Source of the DNA: Siphonodentalium dalli
Taxonomy: Eukaryota; Mollusca; Scaphopoda; Gadilida; Siphonodentaliidae
Direction of reading: 5' to 3'
DNA: 64,000 nucleotides
Assembly: GCA_032622095.1 (NCBI GenBank)
Contig: CP136066.1
Location: 202,206,978-202,270,977, forward strand
In this document: positions 1 through 10,486 of the stretch, piece by piece
Numbering within the stretch: the first letter of the stretch is position 1
Layout: each line of letters starts with the position of its first letter
The notes under the pieces: model-generated
The model's database searches: none
What the model saw: the letters and a program-made list of their open reading frames with translations, nothing else
Told to the model about the DNA's origin: nothing
Position numbers and translations under genes: made by a program

Positions 1-440
1 CGAAAACGCGATTATAGTGTGTCTGTCATTTGCAGAATGCGGTCCACAGAAGGTGAATTTAGTGACGCTATCTCGCATAGCGGGCTAGCATAACTAAATT
101 CACCCTCTGGGGACCTCATTCACGCGTTGCCTCATCTGCTATGGGAGACATAGACTCAGATTGAAATTCCCAAATGGTGAATATTGTGATGTACACCCAT
201 TGAGAGCCTCGATTATACAATGTGTCGTCTGCCAATTGGAGGACATTGAGAAATTTAAGAAATATAATCTATGTGAAGAAGTTTCTATAGAAATTTGATA
301 ATAGAGAAACTTTCCAGAGAAGATGATGCCTAAGCAGAATGAGGTATCCAGAGGGTGAATTTAGTGATGCTATCCCGCACTAAATTCACCCTCTGGGGAC
401 CTCATTCTGCAAATGACAGGCACAATAAACGCACGGGAAG
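1..440. repeat. Family A inverted-repeat element, copy 1
   Basis: Both ends carry the same inverted sequence: TGTCATTTGCAGAATG near base 27 and CATTCTGCAAATGACA near base 403. Each end is also a hairpin, because GGTGAATTTAGTGA is followed a few tens of bases later by its complement TAAATTCACC. The middle holds a further imperfect inverted unit around 'tctgctatgggagacatag'. The left edge is probably clipped by the window. The same order of blocks occurs at 11678-12144, 32604-33062 and 35785-36036. It looks like a non-autonomous DNA transposon with no coding frame. Confidence 0.75.
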
Positions 441-859
441 CTGTCGGTACTTCCAGTTCAGCACGAACACCTTTTGCTGACCATCGATCTTGTTGGATCA
501 TTTAGAAATGTTCAAGTTTGAATACTAAAACGTCATCTCGCTATGGTTGAGTCAATTGGGATTCAGTTTAATATTCCGGGAATCCCTTGAATCAAGGATA
601 GATATACGTCCCTGGTAGCAAACTTATATATAGTCATCTCTACAATATGAGCAATATTATTGTGTGGCTTAAAGTCAGTGCATGTCAGGGATGGGATCAG
701 GGGAAGCATGCAAAAATAATAAACGTTTTGGTCGTCGATTTCCACCAAACTCATATATATAGTTATCTCCGTGATAATTATGTGGTTTTAAAGATACTTA
801 TATAAGTGGCATCGTCCAAGTTACATTTTTATCCGGGCAACCCTATTAATTATTAAAGA
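441..859. other. No recognised feature
   Basis: AT-rich sequence with no tandem or inverted structure that I could match elsewhere in the window. A 63-codon minus-strand frame (563-754) has no recognisable features. Confidence 0.5.
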
Positions 860-1240
860 CATATTATGGACTTGTTCGGGTGAATGAAACTAATAAGTTA
901 GTATTCATGCGCTATGCCAATTGGAGGAATGGATGATTCTACTAACATCGCCGAAAATCTCAAGCAAATCAATCATACCACGTCATAGAAAACATCACCC
1001 GAACTACGCTCAATTGTAAATATTTACTTCTCGATTCGAGACGCAACTCTCGGAGATAATCTAACGAAAACTACATTTGGCTATCGAGAGTCACTGCATT
1101 TAATTAATATATAAGAATGACGTCGCGTGTTGTCAATTTGGATATAATATTTGTAAATATAACTACTTTGAGCAAGATTATTCTCATTTCTATTTGATCA
1201 CCATACCAGAGTGTTTTACATCACTTTAATATTTAGAGAA
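860..1240 (+). repeat. Dispersed repeat, inverted partner of 31125-31470
   Basis: Read forward, this stretch matches the reverse complement of 31125-31470 over about 350 bp with many substitutions. Shared blocks include 'gctatgccaattggaggaat', 'cgctcaattgtaaatattta' and 'gtcactgcatttaattaata'. No clear terminal repeat or reading frame was found, so the class is unknown. The divergence suggests an old element. Confidence 0.65.
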
Positions 1241-1640
1241 TTTGTTACTAATTCTCATTGGAGTCATGGGTCTCTGTTACAAGTATCGGAATAGTTTGAA
1301 ACACATACATGTATTTCTCAAATTTTAATTTCCAGCATGATATCTGTGATATGTACTCGGTTTTACACATGGGGTTATTCAATGCATTTGATCAATAAAT
1401 CATGTGAAGTTTTCTTCTGACATAGCACAAACACATATTTTAGTAAATTGACTGATTTATCGTAAAAAAATTTTTGACAATTATCTTTTCTCTCAAAATT
1501 TAGTTGATTTACAGTATGGATCAGAAGTATTGTATATAAAATATTGTATATGTATTTTGCATGTTACGCATTAATTTGTGTCTTTGTACAATGATCCATA
1601 TATTTGTACCTATTTCCATTAGAAACAATTCCCTGTATAC
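1241..1640. other. No recognised feature
   Basis: AT-rich spacer between the dispersed repeat and the TIR element. No repeat partner seen in the window. Confidence 0.5.
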
Positions 1641-2235
1641 TGCGGTTCAACGGGCTCACCAGTTTGGAATCTTTAACGATTTTGGCTCCGACTATAATCT
1701 GATTTTTTTTACTTTCGTCCATTTTGATCATTGAAAGCCTACCCTGTCAAGAGAAAATTGTTGTGCTGAGTATTAAATGGTCATTATTTTGTCCCATTTG
1801 TTCGCAATGAGTAAATTGATGTTCATATAACCTGCTATTAACACGAAGATTGAGATATGCGTCTCGGTGTTTCTCAGTTTTGAGATGAACAGAGACGGGG
1901 AATAAACCATGATACTTACGATAATTGTAATATGCCATCCCCAGACTGTCTAATAATCACGTTTCGATATCATCAATTTCCCCCGCCTCGTTTTTCAAAG
2001 GCTCCGACTGTTATATCTCGGAAAATATGATAGGCTCCGACTCATTTGCATTGGAAGATGATGGCAACATTTTTTAAATTCACTGGCTCAGACTCGAAAA
2101 AAATATCGAGACTCACCTTCCATCCATGTTTACGCCTTTTTGAAAAATCGAAATAGAGTCGGGTCCTGATCACAAAAGAGTCGGAACGAAATCGCTAATT
2201 ATCCCAAAGTGGGGAGCCCGCTGAACCAGCATTGG
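1641..2235. repeat. TIR element next to the 47-bp satellite
   Basis: The left end begins with 'tgcggttcaacgggctc' and the right end is its near complement, 'gagcccgctgaaccagc', followed inward by 'aacgatttt' against 'aaatcgct'. This gives an imperfect terminal inverted repeat of about 50 bp. The inside contains several GGCTCCGACT words. A 63-codon minus frame (1747-1938) falls inside and has no family signature. Its inner right half (1909-2110) is also found inverted at 4850-5092. Confidence 0.55.
1909..2110 (+). repeat. Left inverted arm flanking the satellite
   Basis: This block, starting 'gatacttacgataattgtaa' and carrying repeated GGCTCCGACT motifs, matches the reverse complement of 4850-5092. 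The two arms face each other across the 47-bp satellite. The pair could be the ends of one large element that carries the satellite, or two copies of one repeat on either side of it. Confidence 0.65.
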
Positions 2236-2452
2236 AACAGGCTATTCTACGTATTTCTTGCACTATGAGTATAAGCAAATAGTTGCACAATGAAAATCAG
2301 AATGTGAATAAAGATAAATATATAACTATAATTACAAGGATGGATAAACTTAATGTTTATAAGTATGAAACTGAGCTACCAATTTGGTCTCGATCAATGA
2401 GGTGGTAAATTGTTCAATTTCATCGTGAAGACAAGAAAGCAACAGAGCTCCT

Positions 2453-4849
2453 GTCTCTAGTTCACCAACTCGTTATCAGCTCGAACATTACACATTATGT
2501 TCTCTAGTTCACCACCTCGTTATCAGCTCGAACATTACACATTATGTTCTCTAGTTCACCACCTCGTTATCAGCTCGAACATTACACATTATGTTCTCTA
2601 GTTCACCGCCTCGTTATCAGCTCGAACATTACACATTATGTTCTCTAGTTCACCGCCTCGTTATCAGCTCGAACATTACACATTATGTTCTCTAGTTCAC
2701 CACCTTGTTATCAGCTCGACAATTACACATTATGTTCTCTAGTTCACCGCCTCGTTATCAGCTCGAACATTACACATTATGTTCTCTAGTTCACCGCCTC
2801 GTTATCAGCTCGAACATTACACATTATGTTCTCTAGTTCACCGCCTCGTTATCAGCTCGAACATTACAAATTATGTTCTCTAGTTCACCGCCTCGTTATC
2901 AGCTCGAACATTGCACATTATGTTCTCTAGTTCACCACCTCGTTATCAGCTCGACAATTACACATTATGTTCTCTAGTTCACCGCCTCGTTATCAGCTCG
3001 AACATTACACATTATGTTCTCTAGTTCACCACCTCGTTATCAGCTCGAACATTACACATTATGTTCTCTAGTTCACCACCTCGTTATCAGCTCGAACATT
3101 ACACATGATGTTCTCTAGTTCACCGCCTCGTTATCAGCTCGAACATTACACATTATGTTCTCTAGTTCACCGCCTCGTTATCAGCTCGAACATTACACAT
3201 TATGTTCTCTAGTTCACCACCTCGTTATCAGCTCGACAATTACACATTATGTTCTCTAGTTCACCGCCTCGTTATCAGCTCGAACATTACACATTATGTT
3301 CTCTAGTTCACCACCTCGTTATCAGCTCGAACATTACGCATTATGTTCTCTAGTTCACCGCCGCGTTATCAGCTCGAACATTACACATTATGTTCTCTAG
3401 TTCACCGCCTCGTTATCAGCTCGAACATTACACATTATGTTCTCTAGTTCACCACCTCGTTATCAGCTCGAACATTACACATTATGTTCTCTAGTTCACC
3501 GCCTCGTTATCAGCTCGAACATTACACATTATGTTCTCTAGTTCACCGCCTCGTTATCAGCTCGAACATTACACATTATGTTCTCTAGTTCACCGCCTCG
3601 TTATCAGCTCGAACATTACACATTATGTTCTCTAGTTCACCACCTCGTTATCAGCTCGAACATTACACATTATGTTCTCTAGTTCACCGCCTCGTTATCA
3701 GCTCGAACATTACACATTATGTTCTCTAGTTCACCGCCTCGTTATCAGCTCGAACATTACACATTATGTTCTCTAGTTCACCGCCTCGTTATCAGCTCGA
3801 ACATTACACATTATGTTCTCTAGTTCACCGCCTCGTTATCAGCTCGAACATTACACATTATGTTCTCTAGTTCACCACCTCGTTATCAGCTCGAACATTA
3901 CACATTATGTTCTCTAGTTCACCACCTCGTTATCAGCTCGAACATTACACATTATGTTCTCTAGTTCACCGCCTCGTTATCAGCTCGAACATTACACATT
4001 ATGTTCTCTAGTTCACCGCCTCGTTATCAGCTCGAACATTACACATTATGTTCTCTAGTTTACCGCCTCGTTATCAGCTCGAACATTACACATTATGTTC
4101 TCTAGTTCACCGCCTCGTTATCAGCTCGAACATTACACATTATGTTCTCTAGTTCACCACCTCGTTATCAGCTCGAACATTACACATTATGTTCTCTAGT
4201 TCACCACCTCGTTATCAGCTCGAACATTACACATTATGTTCTCTAGTTCACCGCCTCGTTATCAGCTCGAACATTACACATTATGTTCTCTAGTTCACCA
4301 CCTCGTTATCAGCTCGAACATTACACATTATGTTCTCTAGTTCACCGCCTCGTTATCAGCTCGAACATTACACATTATGTTCTCTAGTTCACCACCTCGT
4401 TATCAGCTCGAACATTACACATTATGTTCTCTAGTTCACCACCTCGTTATCAGCTCGAACATTACACATTATGTTCTCTAGTTCACCGCCTCGTTATCAG
4501 CTCGAACATTACACATTATGTTATCTAGTTCACCACCTCGTTATCAGCTCGAACATTACACATTATGTTCTCTAGTTCACCACCTCGTTATCAGCTCGAA
4601 CATTACACATTATGTTCTCTAGTTCACCACCTCGTTATCAGCTCGAACATTACACATTATGTTCTCTAGTTCACCACCTCGTTATCAGCTCGAACATTAC
4701 ACATTATGTTCTCTAGTTCACCACCTCGTTATCAGCTCGAACATTACACATTATGTTCTCTAGTTCACCACCTCGTTATCAGCTCGAACATTGCACATTA
4801 TGTTCTCTAGTTCACCGCCTCGTTATCAGCTCGACCATTACACATTATA
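2453..4849 (+). repeat. Satellite of ~51 units of 47 bp
   Basis: A head-to-tail array with period 47, marked by TTCTCTAGTTCACC at each unit start and 'ttacacattatg' at each end. About 51 units fit. Units are nearly identical apart from an A/G choice at one CpG (CACCGCC or CACCACC). A rarer variant, TCGACAATT in place of TCGAACATT, occurs at 2716, 2951 and 3233, exactly 5 and 6 units apart. The repeat contains stops, and there are no unique spacers, so it is neither coding nor CRISPR. Confidence 0.97.
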
Positions 4850-5092
4850 CGGAGCCCGTCATTTTTCGAGATATAAGAGTTGGGGCCTTTGAAAAAACGA
4901 GTCGGAGCTAGCATATATCAAACATTTTGCCATGATCTTCCTATTCAAACGCGTCGGAGCCAATCATTTTTCGAGGAATCGGAGCCTTTCAACAATGCAT
5001 GATTAAATAAAAACACGGTGGAGGATATTGATGATATCGAGACATGATTAGATAGTCTGTTGATGGCATATTACAATTATCGTAAGTATAAT
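4850..5092 (-). repeat. Right inverted arm flanking the satellite
   Basis: The reverse complement of this block matches 1909-2110, including 'ttacgataattgtaatatgc' and the GGCTCCGACT words. The satellite ends directly at its left edge ('attacacattata' then 'cggagcccg'). See the partner arm for interpretation. Confidence 0.65.
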
Positions 5093-5449
5093 CGTAGTTT
5101 CTCTTCGGAGTCGGAATGTTTGAACACTATCGGGACATTACCGCCTGCGTTCTGAACGATGAAACCATTAAGGGAACCAAGATGGAAATAACATTAACAT
5201 CCGCAACAGTTTATTGTCTCAAGGAGGAATCTGTATAAATAATACTTTAAATTCTGAGACAAAATGTTTATCGACGCTGATAAATAATCACGATGCAAGT
5301 GCTGATACGGTCGACGAGTAGGAATATTTAGCACCAAACAACATTCAATTCATCGTTGATTGAATGGTAATTGATACGTGATCATCATATTGAAAGTGGT
5401 TCAATGACGTTTGCCTTGGGTTGTGAATCGGTTTATAAATAATGATGTC
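5093..5449. other. No recognised feature
   Basis: Unmatched sequence between the satellite arm and a palindrome. No coding or repeat signal beyond short AT runs. Confidence 0.5.
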
Positions 5450-5541
5450 ATAACCCGCTTGGGTATTTGTACAAGAAATACAGACCAAGGCGCTAACGCG
5501 CCTTGGTCTGTGTTTCTTGTACAAATACCAAAGCGGGTTAT
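5450..5541. repeat. Near-perfect 92-bp palindrome
   Basis: ATAACCCGCTT at the left pairs with AAGCGGGTTAT at the right, and 'tgtacaagaaatacagacc' pairs with 'ggtctgtgtttcttgtaca'. The arms are about 44 bp with a loop of only about 4 bases (TAAC between GGCGC and GCGCC). A 64-codon frame crosses it but is a by-product of the palindrome. Likely a solo fold-back element or a MITE worn down to its ends. Confidence 0.85.
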
Positions 5542-6149
5542 AACCTATACGTATTTGTATAGGGCGGCTAAGGGTAAAATATTAACAGTCTTGTTCACTT
5601 TGTAGTACAAGCACTAAAATTGACATGAATGATCAGTGGGGAATACTGAACATATTTTTTTCGACAAACCAATCAGAATGCATGTGATCGACCACGGATT
5701 GTGAGGGGTATGGAAAAATGAAACAGACACTTTGAAGTGAACGTATAGATAATATGATTGGTTTCACATCCATATTTATGTCGATATTATAGCGCTCCGT
5801 CAGCATTCATTCTCTCTTGAGACTCGAAACCTTCCAGACTGAATTAAATGGACTCATATTTGGTATGGACGGTCCCCATATGTGAATGCCATTCAGATTA
5901 GTTTGAACTGAGTTTCCAGAACAAAATTCGAATATATATTTCGCAGAGGTGTACTGTTGTGCGACACTGTTCTCACAACAACACGAATATCTGGCCTACT
6001 GGATAACGTGGAGAAATAATATAATTACTTTGAAATAAGCTATATTTAGCAGATATATATATATGGCAAAGTAGCATGTTATATACGTCTCCGAAACATG
6101 CCGAGCATTGCTCTTTGAACATGTCTGGGACTATACAACACATAATGTT
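5542..6149. other. No recognised feature
   Basis: AT-rich, with a short (AT) run near 6052-6063. No repeat partner noticed. Confidence 0.45.
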
Positions 6150-6355
6150 TTTGGGATTGGGTGAGATTCGAAGCCCGGGCCATGACGACGAGCACGCCTT
6201 GCGACTCAAAGTCCGACGTCAATACAGCGGCTATTTCTATTTGAACTTCCTTTTTTGGGGTAGCTTCGGTGGCCGGTGGTATTGACGTCGGACTTTGAGT
6301 CGCAAAGCGCGCTCGCCGTCATGGGCCGGGGTTCAAATCCGACCCAATCCCCAAA
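6150..6355. repeat. Head-to-head pair of a tRNA-like (SINE-like) unit
   Basis: The right half (about 6275-6355, plus strand) reads 'ttgacgtcggactttgagtc', then 'gccgtcatgggccgg', then GGTTCAAATCC, a good match to the B box of a pol III promoter. The left half (6157-6230) is the same sequence on the minus strand, with GCTTCGAATCT at the B-box position. About 65 bp matches between the halves across a 45-bp centre. The T-arm stems do not pair well, so these are not functional tRNAs. A tRNA-derived SINE fragment in inverted pair is the best guess. Confidence 0.5.
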
Positions 6356-6816
6356 AAATAGCCTCCATTTTGTGTTGAAATTAGACAGCGTAGGAAAAAA
6401 AGGCACATCGAGAACATGACGCGACACCAAACCACTTTCAAATGATTACATAGTGTTATATCTACACGTACATATCCCGTCTGTGTTACACTATCCTGTT
6501 CTGGTCAACTGCCAACTGGGTCACCCGTTTCATACCCCAATAACACAATACCGTAACACGGTAACACCATAACACGACGTCACAAATTGTTGACATAATC
6601 ACTAAAAGCGGTCAGCAGAATAATTGGGCGTGCTTTACAAAGTTCAGCCGAATTGCATTTGCAGCTAGTTATTTATATCTATCACGTTATTGTTGCTAAG
6701 TGTTTGGAAATCCTATATTGGGATGATTTAATGTGCTGCATGGGCTAGTCTCGAGATTAGTGAAAATAGATAAGAATACACAGTAGATTTTTTAATTGTG
6801 GGAATAAATAATCAAA
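6356..6816. other. No recognised feature
   Basis: Contains a short run of 'gtaacac' words near 6540-6580 and otherwise unmatched AT-rich sequence. Confidence 0.45.
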
Positions 6817-6990
6817 AAATATAAGAAATGAATGTATAGTGAGTGGGTGTGTTATTGGGGGATATTGTGCTGTGGTCCTTGTGGCATATTTAGTGAGAAC
6901 CGCTTCGCGGTTCACACAATGTGCCCCAATAACTACAGCGCCATTTCCCCCAAATAACACACACCCACTGTATATTCATTTCTAAATATA
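6817..6990. repeat. Multi-branched fold-back element
   Basis: 'agaaatgaatgtatag' on the left pairs with 'tatattcatttct' on the right, and 'gggtgtgttattgggg' pairs with the CCCAAATAACACACACCC block. A second choice exists: GTTATTGGGG (6851) also pairs exactly with CCCCAATAAC (6924). At the centre lies a perfect hairpin, GAACCGC-TTC-GCGGTTC (6897-6913). It is a small MITE-like palindrome of about 170 bp. Confidence 0.7.
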
Positions 6991-7000
6991 TCAAACAGAT

Positions 7001-8268
7001 CAAAGGCACGGATGGCCATTACGATTGACCCCCCCCCCCCATGGTGTCTGACGCATGCATATTACTATAGACGAGCATCATTTTCATTTTTATCACGGAA
7101 CAACTCAATTATTGTAAACTCACCACCACTGTCATCATTTCACGATTCATCTGCCCCATCCTGTCTTCTACTTTCTCACCCCCTCACTCATTCCCTGCCT
7201 CTTGCTATCCATAACACTATATCTTCTCCCTGTTTCCACCTCTAACTCAAACTTATAGTTATATATCTCCATTTTGCCTGAAAAAAAACATTATTTCAAT
7301 CCTTTCCCGTCTGATCGACACCCCTATGGGAAGCCAAATTGACATTTAATAAATAATTGAGCTGAAACGCAATAAGGAATCCCTTATTGCGCTTAAGCGC
7401 AATAAGGGAAGATCTAATTGTGCTTAAGCTCAATAAGGAAATTCCTTATTGCGCTTAAGCGCAATAAGGAATCTCTTATTGCGCTTAAGCGCAATAAGGG
7501 AAGATCTAATTGTGCTTAAGCTCAATAAGGAAATTCCCTATTGCGCTTAAGCGCAATAAGGAATCTCTTATTGTGCTTAAGCGCAATAAGGAATATCTTA
7601 TTGCGCTTAAGCGCAATAAGGAATCTCTTAAGCGCAATAAGGAATATTCTCATTGCGCTTAAGCGCAATAAGGAATCTTCTTATTGTGCTTAAGCGCAAT
7701 AAGGAATATTCTTATTGCGCTTAAGCGCAATTAGATTTTCCCTTATTGCGCTTAAGCGCAATAAGTGATTCCTTATTGCGCTTAAGCGCAATTAGCTCTT
7801 ATTGCGCTTAAGCACAATAAGAATATTCCTTATTGCGCTTAAGCCCAATAAGAAATTCCTTGCGCAATAAGAGATTCATTATTGCGCTTAAGTGCAATAA
7901 GGAATATTCTTATTGCGCTTAAGCGCAATAAGGAATTTCCTTATTGCAATAAGGAATTTCCTTATTGCGCTTAACACAATAAGATCTTCCCTTATTGTGC
8001 TTAAGCGCAATAAGGGATTCCTTATTGCGCTTAAGCTCAATTATTTATTAAATGTCAATTTGGCTTCCCATACACCCCTTCCTCACTTAATGGGGAAGTG
8101 GCATGTCGCCAAAGAGGAGAAGACTTCATATAAGCCCTCGGGCTTGTTGTCTGATCCTCATTTCCATACATTATCTCTTCTATTTTTGCATATTTGTATC
8201 ATCTGTATATTATGTTATCAGTTTGGATTTGTAAATAAAATATGTTTTGTACCAAAGGCACGGATGGC
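7001..8268 (+). mobile_element. Retroposon-like repeat with 16-bp flanking direct repeat
   Basis: CAAAGGCACGGATGGC occurs at 7001-7016 and exactly again at 8253-8268. This is the size expected of a LINE-type target-site duplication. Between them lies a CT-rich repeat starting ATTGACCCCCC and containing 'cttcatataagccctcgggc'; AATAAAATATG sits shortly before the right repeat. The reverse complement of 25605-26120 matches both halves. The copy here is split by the 746-bp element at 7326-8071. No coding frame is evident, so it may be a SINE, or a truncated LINE or LTR fragment. Confidence 0.6.
7318..8079. mobile_element. Palindrome-array MITE with 8-bp target duplication
   Basis: The element (7326-8071) starts ATGGGAAGCCAAATTGACAT and ends with the exact complement, giving terminal inverted repeats of about 38 bp ending near 'aattgagct'. 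It is flanked by ACACCCCT at 7318-7325 and 8072-8079. Its inside is almost wholly a run of the palindrome TTATTGCGCTTAAGCGCAAT, with variants joined by short AT linkers. The 8-bp duplication fits hAT-type (also P or Merlin) integration. The 133-codon frame at 7913-8314 is just this repeat translated. Confidence 0.9.
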
Positions 8269-8269
8269 T

Positions 8270-8658
8270 TTCGTTATAGGTTATAATTTAGAAATAAATG
8301 TTACCAAATTATGAAAATTTCCTCAAGAATATACTAATAGTATATTATAATGAGAGTATGAATGCGATATCACCGAGCTTTTGTTTATATACAGCACTTA
8401 AATAGTGAGCGATAATCAAATCACTCAATACTGTGGCGATTTTTTTAGGAGAGTGATTCATGGTGACCCATTCAACACTGGAATCTTGAATAGCGAGGCT
8501 TATCGAGTGCTATACCGGTATGTTGTAAACGACTTCTAACCAATTAAATTCACCAGTGGGGGTCTCCTCGGTGTTCAGTGTTTACCTTATCGTATACTTT
8601 TTTTTTACCAACTGTCTGTTTACATAACATGGCAATAACATGCAATTGACGCGATAAT
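8270..8658. other. No recognised feature
   Basis: AT-rich sequence with no partner seen in the window. Confidence 0.45.
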
Positions 8659-8777
8659 TATGATTGGTATAAGAACAATTTGTCTATAATACAATATTCT
8701 TTCTGTTTATGGCGGTTTAAACGGATGTGACTATTTTAACAGCAATACCCACTGCCAACGCTTACCGTATCTTTAAG
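8659..8777 (-). repeat. Family C fragment
   Basis: The reverse complement matches one end of the TTAA element at 19346-19863. Shared blocks are 'attggtataagaacaa', 'tttatggcgg' and 'gccaacgcttaccgtatctt', and the right edge ends in TTAA (8774-8777). Only one end of the element is recognisable. Confidence 0.5.
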
Positions 8778-9227
8778 TATCTTTCGCTTTCCAATCTTGT
8801 GTGTATCAGGTGCTTTATATAGCACAGGCTGAGCGAAAGCCAACCAAGACATTCATCGATCAGTTTTACGTTAAAAACCAGTGCAAGGGAACATTATATA
8901 GAACGTTTCTTTGTGCGACGGAATCGTTCAAACTTCGTCTTTTGAGTCGATATTCTGGCCATCAACACCGTGCACCTATATTAATCGGGTCACGGGTACA
9001 ATCTAATTATTTTTCTGAAATAGAAACCGTATTGCAGCATATCTGCTATCGGATGGTTGTATCGATGTGGCCATGTGGTATATGTAGCGCAAATACGGGC
9101 AAACAGTTAATCCTCCCACAAAACGATATTTAGTGACGCGTTCGACAAATAGTATATCTATGTCATGTCATATTGTTTGCTTTTTATCAACATATTGTAG
9201 TTGTATGACGTCTACTCGGACAGGACA

Positions 9228-9229
<2 letters not shown>
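8778..9229 (+). other. Unique stretch with an unrecognised 110-codon frame
   Basis: A plus-strand frame at 8801-9133 encodes 110 residues with several Cys and basic residues and no motif I recognise. It follows a family C fragment and runs up to an (AT) microsatellite. There is no start context or splice evidence to support it as a gene. It could be a decayed element remnant. Confidence 0.15.

Positions 9230-9309
<80 letters not shown>
9230..9309. repeat. (AT)n microsatellite
   Basis: About 80 bases of uninterrupted AT dinucleotide. The alternating Ile/Tyr frames across it are artefacts. Confidence 0.98.
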
Positions 9310-9310
<1 letters not shown>

Positions 9311-9323
9311 GCGTACCGTATCT

Positions 9324-9750
9324 TTAAAGATGTATAATCCGAATTACCGCTCGCAAATTACTATTTCCTTGGCTTCGGGGTTAAAAAATATTTGATTCGA
9401 GTCGAGGAGCCCACCCATCAAAGCTCAGATTTATCATATATCTATCTTTGAAATCTATTATTATTCACCATCGATAATTCTAGTGGCTCAGTAAACAGTC
9501 GACGAGAAGACGGTCTTGGACCATATTGCGGATGAAGATGGATAACTCTAAAACCAAGTGCCTTTTTTGTGTCAGATATTTGACAAACCGGCAAAATTTT
9601 GTTGGACAAAATGTTGATAAATAACATGTTTTGTGGTTACCATTATTTTTGGGCAATACCTCGATTCTGATAACTGAAGCTGCATTAAAAAACATTTGTT
9701 GTTGTAATCTGATTATATGGGGGCCATCGAATCGGATTGAGTACCTTTAA
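9324..9750 (-). mobile_element. Family B TTAA element, copy 1
   Basis: The copy lies between TTAA at 9324 and TTAA at 9747. Its right end reads ATCGGATTGAGTACCT, the family B terminal sequence. Shared inner blocks are 'tttgattcgagtcgagga', 'gtcttggaccatattgcgga', 'gatgaagatggataactcta' and 'gacaaaccggcaaaat'. The left end has diverged. No coding capacity, so this is a MITE of about 430-450 bp. Confidence 0.8.
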
Positions 9751-10114
9751 ACACACATCGTTTACGTAACTGAAGAAGGTATATATGTCCGTCGATCGTG
9801 GAGGTAACATGACTCTGCCATGTGTAGTGGCTTGGTCTCCGCTTTAGTACCTTTAAAGATTTGACACCAAATAAGTCAGTATTTCCTTAGCCAATTTTCC
9901 GCTGACGAGACGAAAGAAAATCGCGAGATCATCCATAAGTAATATGTCGAACACACTGCCATTATACGCCGTAATTGAGAACGCTATCTATTCTATCGTT
10001 GTATTTGAAAGTCGATATCTAGACTTCAAGACTAGCTCCGATCTAATTATCTATTTTCTGGTATAGAAAACGTACAGATGGAGGTTTTATGGTGTTAAAT
10101 TGGACAGGGAATCT
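9751..10114. other. No recognised feature
   Basis: Spacer between a family B copy and a piggyBac-like MITE. No repeat or coding signal. Confidence 0.45.
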
Positions 10115-10486
10115 TTAACCCTTTACCCAACAAACCGGCCAAAACCGGCCAAATAAAGCTTCAACAGCCTAAAATATCTTCGGTCTGTCTCAATAGAACC
10201 ATACAAATATGGATATCATTGGAACCGGATCCTTGACCACATTGTGATAGTTACAGTTATACCCTGTGCCAATGCATTCTCTTACATATGCGAGTCGACC
10301 ATAGGTCGCCTCGCATATATAAGAGAATGCACTTTTTACCATTTTTTCTTACAATCTTTAATAATTTTATAATTTTTAATGTGTTAAGCCAATGCATTCT
10401 CTTATATATGCGAGGCGACCTATGGTCGACTCGCATATATAAGAGAATGCATTGGCACAGGGCCCTTCTGTTGGGTAAAGGGTTAA
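10115..10486. mobile_element. piggyBac-like MITE carrying two 66-bp palindromes
   Basis: The element lies between TTAA (10115-10118) and TTAA (10483-10486). Its ends are CCCTTTACCCAACA and its complement TGTTGGGTAAAGGG. TTAACCCTTT ends with TTAA targets are typical of piggyBac. Inside are two copies of a palindrome built from GCATTCTCTTATATATGCGA around 'ctatggtcgac', facing each other. The same palindrome occurs once in the MITE at 50705-51136. The 92-codon frame here is not a gene. Confidence 0.8.

Noticed and set aside
2453-4849. CRISPR array
   Set aside because: Head-to-tail satellite without unique spacers, in animal DNA. The same reasoning rejects 10700-11495, 17438-18257, 27211-27693 and 46661-46866.
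6275-6355. Functional tRNA gene
   Set aside because: The B box is good but the T-arm and acceptor stems do not pair.
7913-8314. 133-codon plus frame (AIRNFLIA repeats)
   Set aside because: Translation of the palindrome array plus downstream retroposon sequence.
9133-9395. Ile/Tyr repeat proteins
   Set aside because: (AT)n microsatellite translation.
9375-9400. B-box-like GATTCGAGTCG in family B as a pol III promoter
   Set aside because: It lies in a TTAA transposon with no A box or tRNA-like context; probably coincidence.
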